Source: Gemmatimonadota bacterium | GTDB lineage: Bacteria > Gemmatimonadota > Gemmatimonadetes > Gemmatimonadales > Gemmatimonadaceae | NCBI GenBank assembly: GCA_003222065.1 | Contig: QHUV01000027.1 | Span: forward strand, 1 to 8,589 | Reading direction: 5' to 3' | Length of the DNA: 8,589 nt | In this document: piece by piece, positions 1-5,665 of the stretch | Position numbering within the stretch: the first letter of the stretch is position 1 | Layout: each line of letters starts with the position of its first letter | Notes under the pieces: generated by a model | Seen by the model: only the letters and a program-made list of their open reading frames with translations | Databases searched by the model: none | What the model was told of the DNA's origin: nothing | Made by a program: the position numbers and the translations under genes

Positions 1-1
1 T

Positions 2-88
2 TTCATCTGCGTGATCTGCAACATGCGCGGTGTCACGCGGTGCCGCGCTTGCCAAGCCAAACAGCCGGGAGCGAAAGGAGCGGGGTGA
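2..88 (+). CDS. possible C-terminal tail of an upstream gene (5' truncated), Cys-rich
   Basis: An open frame enters from the left edge and stops at TGA 86-88, four bases before the preferred start of the next gene. The 28 visible residues hold two CxxC pairs, CVIC near the start and CRAC ten or so residues later, which would suit a small zinc-binding or metal-binding tail. Third codon positions are fairly G/C-rich, as elsewhere in the window. The purine-rich ribosome-binding site of the next gene lies inside its last codons, a common arrangement in tight operons. The stretch is too short to name a family, and the frame could be open by chance. No function is claimed. Confidence 0.35.
   Translation, partial: FICVICNMRGVTRCRACQAKQPGAKGAG
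74..80 (+). promoter_or_regulatory. Shine-Dalgarno AAAGGAG for the P1 aminopeptidase
   Basis: AAAGGAG lies 12 bases before GTG 93. The spacing is slightly long, but it is the only strong ribosome-binding site near the gene's start. It favours GTG 93 over the in-frame GTG at 30, which has no purine-rich sequence before it. Confidence 0.5.
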
Positions 89-92
89 CGCC

Positions 93-1091
93 GTGACGGC
101 GGACCTCCGCGCGCTCGGCCTCGCCGTTGGGCATGCGACGGACAACGATGGCGCCACCGGCGTCACGGTCGTGCGGGGAATCGACGCGCCGTTGCGGGCG
201 GGCGCGTCCGTGTTCGGCCGAGCCGCCGGAACACGGGAGCTGCACACGTTGGCTGTCGATCATCTCGTCGAGCGCGTCGACGCCGTGATGCTCACCGGCG
301 GATCGGCCTACGGCCTCGATGCCGCCGCCGGTGTGATGCGATGGATGGAGGAACGCGGGCGCGGCTTCACGGTGCCTGGAGGGGTAGTGCCGATCGTACC
401 GGCCGCCGTGATCTTCGATCTTGCTCCGCTCGGGCGATTCGACGCCCGTCCGACAGCGACGATGGCGTACGAGGCATGCGACGGGGCCGTGCCTAACGAC
501 ATCGCCGAGGGCTCGGTGGGCGCCGGCGCCGGGGCCACGGTTGGCAAGATTGCCGGGCCGTCGCGGGCCATGAAGGGAGGTTTCGGCTGTGCCGTCGAGA
601 GCATCGGCGACTGGCGCGTCGCGGCGATGGCGGTTGTCAACGCGCTCGGCGACGTGCGCGATGCGGCCGGCCGCATCATCGCCGGCGCCCGGGCCGAGGA
701 CGATGCGCCGCGCGCGCGCCGATTCGTCGATGCCTCGCGGCAGCTCGCCACGGTCAGCGCCGGCGAGCGACGGCTGGCGAACCGCCTCGGCGCCGCCGCG
801 GCCACGAACACGACGCTGTGCGTCGTCGCGACCGATGCGCCGTTAGGCAGGGTGGAGCTCACCCAGCTTGCCCGCGCCGCCGGCGCGGCGCTGTTTCGCC
901 GCATCACGCCGACGGGGACGAGCGTCGACGGCGACGTCGTGTTCGCGCTCGGTCCCGCGACGCCGCCCAAGCCGTTAGGCAACGCGGCGATGTCGATCGA
1001 GACGCTCGCCGTCGCCGCGCTGGAAGGTGCGATCGAGCGCGCGGTACGGACGGCGCGCGGCCGCGACGGCGTGCCGGGACTGGCCGACTGA
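93..1091 (+). CDS. P1-family (DmpA/NylC-like, MEROPS S58) self-processing aminopeptidase
   Basis: Predicted N-terminal-nucleophile hydrolase of 332 residues. Family members (DmpA, BapA, NylC) cut themselves once and then release N-terminal residues from small peptides, beta-peptides or amides. Visible signatures are an N-terminal LAVGHATD stretch, the motif GGSAYGLDAA at about residues 69-78, a Gly-rich SVGAGAGATVGK segment, and NTTLCVVATDA, where the predicted autocleavage bond is Asn239-Thr240 with Thr240 as the new nucleophile. An in-frame GTG at 30 would add 21 charged residues that family members do not usually have; GTG 93 starts right where family homology normally begins and has AAAGGAG upstream. 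No signal peptide is seen, so it is probably cytoplasmic. The NlpC/P60 gene follows 19 bases downstream. The family call is strong; the substrate is unknown. Confidence 0.9.
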   Translation: MTADLRALGLAVGHATDNDGATGVTVVRGIDAPLRAGASVFGRAAGTRELHTLAVDHLVERVDAVMLTGGSAYGLDAAAGVMRWMEERGRGFTVPGGVVPIVPAAVIFDLAPLGRFDARPTATMAYEACDGAVPNDIAEGSVGAGAGATVGKIAGPSRAMKGGFGCAVESIGDWRVAAMAVVNALGDVRDAAGRIIAGARAEDDAPRARRFVDASRQLATVSAGERRLANRLGAAAATNTTLCVVATDAPLGRVELTQLARAAGAALFRRITPTGTSVDGDVVFALGPATPPKPLGNAAMSIETLAVAALEGAIERAVRTARGRDGVPGLAD

Positions 1092-1110
1092 GGCGCCGAT
1101 TTCGGAATCG

Positions 1111-1908
1111 ATGGGCATCAAGGTCACCGTTGATCGCGAGTCAGTGGAGGTGTCCACGGTCGCCGGCGCCGTCGTCGTCGCCGCCGTGGCGCCGATGCTC
1201 GCCGAGCCGCACGTGTCGAGCGGGCAGGTGTCGCAGCAGTTGGCGGGACACGTCGTGTCGATCGTCGAGGATCAAGGCGATTGGCAACTCGTTCGTGGAC
1301 GCGACGACTACGAGGGGTGGATGCACCGTGGCTATCTCGACCGAAGCACGCCAGCGGGCGAAGGTGGATCGGACCGTGTCTCGTTAGGCTGCATCGTCCG
1401 ATCCGATGGCGGCGCTCGCCGGGCACTGCCCTTACGCGCGCGGCTCGCTCCCGGCGACCGGCTCGAGTCCGGTGAGATCCTTCGTGACGCCGATCTGCGC
1501 GACCGCTTTCCGACGACGGCCGACGCGATTGGACGCACCGCCGTCGATCGGTTCGTCGGCACGAGCTACCAGTGGGGCGGCATCACGCCGTGGGGCGCGG
1601 ACTGCTCGGGTCTCGTGCAGAGCGTCTTTGCGCTGCATGGCGTGTCGCTGCCCCGCGACGCCTGGCAGCAAGCACGCGCTGGGGATGACGCGGGCCGCGA
1701 CATACTCGCGGCTCGCGCCGCCGACCTGCTGTTCTTCTCCGACCGGCCCGACGCGCACGTCACGCACGTCGCCATCGCCCTCGGCGACTGGCGCGTCGTG
1801 CACCTTGCGCTTGGCCGCGGCGGTTATGCCGTGGAGCGGCTCGATGACGAGGGCGAGTATGTGAAGAAGCTGAAGTCGCGTTTTCTGTTTGCCCGGACCG
1901 TACTCTGA
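1111..1908 (+). CDS. SH3b-NlpC/P60 cysteine endopeptidase (YkfC-like)
   Basis: Predicted cysteine peptidase of 265 residues, of the type that cuts gamma-D-glutamyl-diaminopimelate bonds in murein peptides. Residues about 12-75 look like a bacterial SH3 domain, ending in YEGWMHRGYL. Residues about 140-265 form the NlpC/P60 domain: YQWGG, then the catalytic Cys165 in GADCSGLVQ, the likely catalytic His219 in THVAIALGD, and His231 in VVHLALG. The set needed for activity therefore appears intact. ATG 1111 is chosen because the SH3b strand starts just after it; its ribosome-binding site is weak (GGAA at 1104-1107), and GTG 1144 would cut into the SH3b domain. There is no signal peptide, so it resembles cytoplasmic YkfC-type recycling enzymes more than secreted wall hydrolases. 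It lies 19 bases after the P1 aminopeptidase, probably in one operon. The exact bond cleaved is inferred. Confidence 0.9.
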   Translation: MGIKVTVDRESVEVSTVAGAVVVAAVAPMLAEPHVSSGQVSQQLAGHVVSIVEDQGDWQLVRGRDDYEGWMHRGYLDRSTPAGEGGSDRVSLGCIVRSDGGARRALPLRARLAPGDRLESGEILRDADLRDRFPTTADAIGRTAVDRFVGTSYQWGGITPWGADCSGLVQSVFALHGVSLPRDAWQQARAGDDAGRDILAARAADLLFFSDRPDAHVTHVAIALGDWRVVHLALGRGGYAVERLDDEGEYVKKLKSRFLFARTVL

Positions 1909-1930
1909 GTCGATCTGAGCAGCGGCGGCG

Positions 1931-2350
1931 TCAGCTCATCATCGTCTGCGGCGCGACCTTGAGCGGCGTGCGCACCTGAACGGGCACGTCCGCGGTGTGA
2001 TTGGTGTCGAGGCCGATCGCCATCACGTAGCCGCCGGCGACATCCATCGGCAAATCGATCTGCGCGATAAGCGGCAGATCCATCTCCGAGACGCCCGGCG
2101 GCGGCGCGCCGACGTTGAGCTCTCCTGTACTGGTCCACAGCTCGCTGCCATTGGGGTTGATCCAGCGCAGCGACACCGTATGTGTGCCGACATCGATCTG
2201 TGAGCCCTTGAGATGGACGACGAGATGCGCGCGCGGGTGCACGGCGGGAAGCGTCGCTACCTGAAGCGCGTCGAATACGCCGAGGATGTTGAGCTTCCCT
2301 TCCTGTGAAAGGTTCGCTGCGTCGGCGAAGAGCGCGAAGGAGACTTGCAT
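1931..2350 (-). CDS. conserved protein of unknown function, DUF6941-like
   Basis: Small protein of 139 residues, probably cytoplasmic. The start QVSFALFADAA followed by EGKLNILGVFDAL resembles the opening of DUF6941-type proteins as I remember them. The rest alternates short beta-like stretches (AHLVVHLKG, HTVSLRWINP, QIDLPMDVAGGYVMAIGLD), suggesting a compact beta sandwich. No catalytic motif, signal peptide or membrane segment is seen. I prefer ATG 2350 because the family-like sequence begins there; GTG 2374 and ATG 2371 would add 8 and 7 residues. The gene converges on the NlpC/P60 gene with a 22-base gap in which I see no terminator hairpin, and diverges from the EamA gene. Function is unknown. 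Confidence 0.75.
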   Translation of the reverse strand: MQVSFALFADAANLSQEGKLNILGVFDALQVATLPAVHPRAHLVVHLKGSQIDVGTHTVSLRWINPNGSELWTSTGELNVGAPPPGVSEMDLPLIAQIDLPMDVAGGYVMAIGLDTNHTADVPVQVRTPLKVAPQTMMS

Positions 2351-2395
2351 CACCCCAACATAGACGGCCATCACACGTGAGTCTACTTTTCGCGG
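2351..2395. promoter_or_regulatory. divergent spacer, presumed promoter region for both flanking genes
   Basis: This 45-base gap separates the starts of the DUF6941-like gene (minus) and the EamA gene (plus), so both promoters must lie here or reach into the coding ends. It contains the short symmetric TCACACGTGA (4-2-4, around the palindrome CACGTG). I cannot assign -35/-10 boxes with confidence, so this is a positional inference. Confidence 0.3.
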
Positions 2396-3382
2396 ATGGC
2401 TTCTCCGCTTCGCGGGACGAGGACGCAGACGCCGGCCGACGATGCGCGCCTGACGCGGAGCGAAAACGACGCACCGCGCGCGCGCACGCGGCCGGGTTTT
2501 GGGCTCACCGATGTGTCGTTGCTGCTCATGGCCCTCATTTGGGGGGTCAATTACACATCGGTAAAGTACGCCACGAGCGTGATCGAGCCGCTCGCGTTCA
2601 ATGGTGTACGTGTGACGCTCGCCGCAATTTCACTTGTCCTCATCGCGCAGGTCGCAACGCGCGTGTTCACGATCGAGCCCGAGGGCTGGCCGGGCGCGCG
2701 GGACGCGATCGCGCTGGTGCTGCTCGGCATGCTCGGGAACGGAGTTTATCAAATTCTCTTCGTCGAGGGGATCGCCCGGACGCGCGCCGGTGACGCGGCG
2801 CTCCTCATCTCGGCGGCGCCGGCCTTCATCGCGATCATTGGCCGCCTTCGCGGCACGGAGCAGGTGTCGGCGCGGGGCGTTGTCGGCATTGCGCTCTCGA
2901 TTCTCGGAATGGGCTTTGTCGTGATCGGGACGACGAATGCAAACGGGGACCAACGCGCGACGCTGCTTGGCGATTCATTATTGCTCATCAGCTCACTCTG
3001 CTGGTCGATCTACACCGTGTATCTGCAGCCGTACACCCATCGCACCGGCGGCATTCACCTGTCGGCACTGACGATGGTGGGCGGCATGGTGCCGCTCCTC
3101 GCCGTGGCGGCTCCCGCCATGCTGGCGACGGACTGGACACACGTGCCGACCCTCGCCTGGGGAAGCCTCGCGTACAGCGGGTTCTTCGCGCTGGTTATCG
3201 CGTACCTGTTCTGGTACGCCGGCGTTCGCGTGCTGGGGCCGACACGCACGGCGATGTACGCCAATCTGCAACCCATCTTCGCCGTCGCCGTCGCTTCGCT
3301 CGTCCTGGGTGAGGTGATCACCGGGTGGCAGGTCGCGGGTGCGATCTCGATCATCACCGGCCTGGTGCTGACGCGCTCGTGA
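2396..3382 (+). CDS. EamA-family (drug/metabolite transporter superfamily) permease
   Basis: Inner-membrane carrier of 328 residues with the usual ten-helix, two-EamA-repeat plan. Family members mostly export amino acids, metabolites or drugs. Repeat 1 begins near residue 40 with SLLLMALIWGVNYTSVKYA, the typical Trp-Gly-x-Asn helix, and runs to about 172. Repeat 2 runs from about 187 (LLLISSLCWSIYTVY) to the end, with the characteristic GPTRTAMYANLQPIFAV and a final LGEVITGWQ-AGAISIITGLV helix. The first 35 or so residues are hydrophilic and Arg/Asp-rich and may be partly untranslated; ATG 2396 has no clear ribosome-binding site, but no better in-frame start lies before helix 1. It is first in a five-gene run; its TGA overlaps the GTG of the HAD gene by four bases. 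The substrate cannot be read from sequence. Confidence 0.9.
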   Translation: MASPLRGTRTQTPADDARLTRSENDAPRARTRPGFGLTDVSLLLMALIWGVNYTSVKYATSVIEPLAFNGVRVTLAAISLVLIAQVATRVFTIEPEGWPGARDAIALVLLGMLGNGVYQILFVEGIARTRAGDAALLISAAPAFIAIIGRLRGTEQVSARGVVGIALSILGMGFVVIGTTNANGDQRATLLGDSLLLISSLCWSIYTVYLQPYTHRTGGIHLSALTMVGGMVPLLAVAAPAMLATDWTHVPTLAWGSLAYSGFFALVIAYLFWYAGVRVLGPTRTAMYANLQPIFAVAVASLVLGEVITGWQVAGAISIITGLVLTRS

Positions 3383-4080
3383 CCACGCGTCTCGTCTTGT
3401 TCGATATTGACGGTACGCTGCTCTGGACCGACGGCGCCGGACGCCGGGCGATTCATCGTGCGCTCATCGAGGTTTTCGGGGCGACCGGTCCGGCCGATCA
3501 CCGATTCGACGGAAAGACTGATCCGCAAATCGTCCGCGAGTTGATGCGCGACGTCGGTCACGACGACGCGCACATCGACGCGCGACTCCAAGGGTTGTTT
3601 ATTCGCTACGTCCAGTGCTTGCGTGAGGAGCTGCGCGACCCGGCTCACCCCTCGAAACCGCTTCCGGGAGTTACGGATCTTCTGGACGCGCTTTCTCGTC
3701 GCTCCGACGTGACGCTCGGCCTCCTCACCGGCAACCTCGTCGACGGCGCGCGCGCTAAGCTCGAGGCCGTAGGCATCGACCCCGATATCTTCGTCGTCGG
3801 CGCGTATGGATCGGACCATGAGCTGCGCCCCGAGTTGCCGGCCATCGCGCAACGCCGGGCGCGCGCGCGCCTCGGCGTAGATATCGCCGGGCCTGACATC
3901 GTCGTGATCGGGGACACGCCGGCGGACCTGCAATGCGGGCGTGACATCGGCGTCCGCGCGATCGGCGTCGCCACGGGACGGTACACGACCGACGACCTTG
4001 CCGCGCAAGGCGCGGTCGCGGTGTTCGCTGATCTCAGCGACACGGACGCCGTGGTGCGGGCGATTTTCGACGACCGATGA
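3379..4080 (+). CDS. HAD-superfamily hydrolase, phosphoglycolate phosphatase-like
   Basis: Predicted cytoplasmic Mg-dependent phosphatase of 233 residues. Motif I is LFDIDGTLL with nucleophile Asp9 and acid/base Asp11. An alpha-helical cap covers about residues 20-90. Motif II is LLTGN with Thr117, and motif IV is GDTPAD with Asp179 and Asp183. The position where motif III Lys-Pro is expected reads Arg-Pro (Arg150 in HELRPELP), a conservative change. The start is GTG 3379, sharing GTGA with the stop of the EamA gene; an upstream in-frame ATG at 3325 would add 18 residues lying entirely inside the EamA gene and before the usual HAD start, so it is rejected. The stop overlaps the CYTH gene start (ATGA), implying coupled translation. 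The Gph-like fold is clear; the substrate is not. Confidence 0.9.
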   Translation: MTTRLVLFDIDGTLLWTDGAGRRAIHRALIEVFGATGPADHRFDGKTDPQIVRELMRDVGHDDAHIDARLQGLFIRYVQCLREELRDPAHPSKPLPGVTDLLDALSRRSDVTLGLLTGNLVDGARAKLEAVGIDPDIFVVGAYGSDHELRPELPAIAQRRARARLGVDIAGPDIVVIGDTPADLQCGRDIGVRAIGVATGRYTTDDLAAQGAVAVFADLSDTDAVVRAIFDDR

Positions 4081-4679
4081 TCGAGCTCGAGCTGAAGGCG
4101 GTCGTCCCCGATCTTGCGGTCGTGCGTCGGCGAGTCGAGGAGGCGGGTGCGCGACGCACCTTCGCTGGCCGGCTCGAGGATCGTCGGTACGATCGCCGGG
4201 ACGGCAGCCTCGCCAAGCGCGATCACGTGCTGCGCATTCGGATTTACCGCGACGATGACGGAGCGGCGCGAGCGGCCTCCGTGGATTGGAAAGGTGCGTC
4301 GTCGCTCAACGGCCAGTACAAGCAGCGCGAAGAGCTCAGCTCGGACATCGCGGGCGATCCCGAGAGCTTCGCGCAGATCCTCGAGGAGCTGGGATTCGTC
4401 GTCACGATGCAGATCGACCGGGACATCTGGCAGTACGATCTTCAGAGCGCGGTCGTGCGCTTCGAGCGATATCCCCGCATGGACGATCTGGTCGAGGTCG
4501 AGGGATCGCCACAGGGAATCGAGCGGGCGATTCTCGCCCTCGGGTTGCCGCGTGACTCGTTCACCGCCGAGCGTCTGCCGGAATTCGTGCGACGCTTCGA
4601 GGCGCGCACCGGGCAGCCCGCCGCCTTGAGCGACGGCGCGCTGAGCGGCGCGGTACGTTACGACGTCAGCAACGCGTGA
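4077..4679 (+). CDS. CYTH-domain protein (class IV adenylate cyclase / thiamine-triphosphatase fold)
   Basis: Protein of 200 residues with a CYTH (triphosphate tunnel) domain over about residues 1-175. The N-terminal ExExK signature is exact: Glu3, Glu5 and Lys7. Other expected tunnel residues are present: Arg53 and Arg55 in VLRIRIY, Lys72 in DWKG, the YKQREEL strand, Arg115, and Glu140/Glu142 in LVEVEG. Family members bind a triphosphate with divalent metal and act as adenylate cyclase, thiamine triphosphatase or inorganic triphosphatase; sequence alone does not separate these. About 25 C-terminal residues lie outside the domain and look disordered. The start ATG overlaps the HAD stop by four bases. 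The next gene starts 12 bases after its stop. No transmembrane segment is seen. Confidence 0.88.
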   Translation: MIELELKAVVPDLAVVRRRVEEAGARRTFAGRLEDRRYDRRDGSLAKRDHVLRIRIYRDDDGAARAASVDWKGASSLNGQYKQREELSSDIAGDPESFAQILEELGFVVTMQIDRDIWQYDLQSAVVRFERYPRMDDLVEVEGSPQGIERAILALGLPRDSFTAERLPEFVRRFEARTGQPAALSDGALSGAVRYDVSNA

Positions 4680-4691
4680 TCGAGCGGACAC

Positions 4692-5237
4692 ATGTCAGAG
4701 GCGATCCCTCCCTTCGACGAACTGCCCGAGTTGACGCTGTCGCTCCGGAGCTTCGGATCGCACCGCCGGATGCCTAACGATGATCCGGCGCTGCAGGAAG
4801 AACAGCGGCGGTTCTTCGCGCCACTGCTCGACGCCCGGCGGACGGCCTCGCTTGCCCTGACCCCGCCGCAAGCCGTCGTGGCGTTCGATGCTCGACGCCT
4901 AACGGCATTGGTCGATGCGACCATTCGCGCCTTCGCCGCCGACCGTTTTGCGGCCCGCGCGCCGGCGCGCCGCGCCTTCGAGTCCGAGTTGTCGGAGATC
5001 ATCGATCCGCTGCGACAGGCGCTGCAGGTATTGGGTGGACTTGCCGCGACGATCACCGCGCGCGTCGAGTCGCCGGAACAGTACGAGCGGTGGACGCTCT
5101 GGCTGGCGCAGCTGCGCGTCGTCTTTCACGTCGCTGACTCCAGCTGGCAGCCACTGTGCGAGACGCTCGCCGCCGCGGCGCGGGCGCCGGCCAAGGCTGG
5201 TTGGCGGCGCGGCACTCGTGGACCGGAGCGCCGATGA
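4692..5237 (+). CDS. unrecognised helical protein in the acpS operon
   Basis: Protein of 181 residues that I do not recognise. It is rich in Ala, Arg, Leu and Glu and looks almost wholly alpha-helical. Residues about 35-95 and 95-160 read as amphipathic helices (EEQRRFFAPLLDARR; FESELSEIIDPLRQALQVLGG; YERWTLWLAQLRVVFHVADS). The N-terminus is Pro- and acid-rich and the last 20 residues are basic and low in complexity. No signal peptide, membrane helix, zinc site or catalytic motif is visible. Reality as a gene is supported by codon use like its neighbours, tight packing (12 bases after the CYTH stop) and the ATGA overlap with acpS. It carries two of the seven CGTTAGGC octamers on the complementary strand. 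ATG 4692 is the first in-frame start and has only a weak GAGCGG upstream. Confidence 0.75.
   Translation: MSEAIPPFDELPELTLSLRSFGSHRRMPNDDPALQEEQRRFFAPLLDARRTASLALTPPQAVVAFDARRLTALVDATIRAFAADRFAARAPARRAFESELSEIIDPLRQALQVLGGLAATITARVESPEQYERWTLWLAQLRVVFHVADSSWQPLCETLAAAARAPAKAGWRRGTRGPERR
5225..5228 (+). promoter_or_regulatory. acpS: Shine-Dalgarno GGAG for acpS
   Basis: GGAG lies five bases before ATG 5234, ideal spacing, inside the last codons of the upstream gene. It fixes the acpS start and rules out the in-frame ATG at 5156. Confidence 0.65.
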
Positions 5238-5611
5238 TAATCGGTCTGGGCGTCGATATCGTCGAAATCGACCGCATGCGTCGGATGCTGGTAAACGGCG
5301 AACGGTTGATCAAGCGCGTCTTCACTGATGGCGAGGCGCGCTATGCCCTCGCTCACGTCGAGCCGGCGCTGCACTTCGCGGCCCGCGTCGCCGCGAAAGA
5401 AGCGACGTACAAAGCGCTCTCCGGGAATCACCTCGCGCGCGCGGTTGGCTGGCGAGAGATCGAAGTGTGCTTGCGTGACGACGGCGCGCCGTATCTGGTC
5501 CTGCACGGGCGCGCTGAAAAGCGAGCGACGGAGCTGGGTGTCGTGCAGGCGCTTGTGTCGCTGACCCATAGCAAGGCCGCTGCGGTCGCCATGGTCGTGC
5601 TGGAGCGATGA
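5234..5611 (+). CDS. acpS: holo-[acyl-carrier-protein] synthase AcpS
   Basis: Transfers 4'-phosphopantetheine from CoA to the conserved Ser of acyl carrier protein, which fatty-acid synthesis requires. It is cytoplasmic and usually a trimer. The 125-residue length matches the family. The N-terminal signature GLGVDIVEIDR carries metal ligand Asp8. The second signature runs from HFAARVAAKEATYKAL, with Glu56 the other expected metal ligand. The C-terminal LVSLTHSKAAAVAMVV matches the usual S-L-S/T-H strand. An in-frame ATG at 5156 would add 26 residues before the conserved start and is rejected in favour of ATG 5234, which overlaps the previous stop as ATGA and has GGAG at the right distance. 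It is last in the five-gene run; a 54-base gap separates it from the FTR1 gene. Confidence 0.95.
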   Translation: MIIGLGVDIVEIDRMRRMLVNGERLIKRVFTDGEARYALAHVEPALHFAARVAAKEATYKALSGNHLARAVGWREIEVCLRDDGAPYLVLHGRAEKRATELGVVQALVSLTHSKAAAVAMVVLER

Positions 5612-5646
5612 GCTAACCTCCACGGCCTACTGCGACTCGGTCAATC

Positions 5647-5663
5647 CCGATACATTCTATCGG
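5647..5663 (+). promoter_or_regulatory. 6-5-6 inverted repeat just before the FTR1 start codon
   Basis: CCGATA, five spacer bases, then TATCGG form a perfect inverted repeat ending two bases before ATG 5666. It occupies the place where a ribosome-binding site should be, and no Shine-Dalgarno sequence is otherwise apparent. It could be an operator for a dimeric regulator or an RNA hairpin controlling translation of the iron permease. It does not match the classical Fur box well. The symmetry is seen; the function is inferred. Confidence 0.45.
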
Positions 5664-5665
5664 CA

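Noticed and set aside
30..92. N-terminal extension of the P1 aminopeptidase from GTG 30
   Set aside because: The 21 extra residues are charged and unlike the family start, GTG 30 has no ribosome-binding site, and a good one precedes GTG 93.
3055..4008. Second long minus-strand open frame (about 317 codons) across the EamA/HAD junction
   Set aside because: It is antisense to two well-supported genes, low in complexity, and has no motif or plausible ribosome-binding site.
3645..4691. Long open frame on the minus strand (about 348 codons) opposite the HAD and CYTH genes
   Set aside because: The plus-strand proteins in the same span carry exact family motifs (DIDGT, GDTPAD, ExExK). The minus-strand product is Arg/Ser/Ala-rich with no recognisable domain, as expected of the antisense of high-G+C genes.
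5647..5663. Fur box upstream of the FTR1 gene
   Set aside because: The dyad shares only short GATA/TATC elements with the Fur consensus, and its centre and length do not fit. It is kept as an unassigned inverted repeat.
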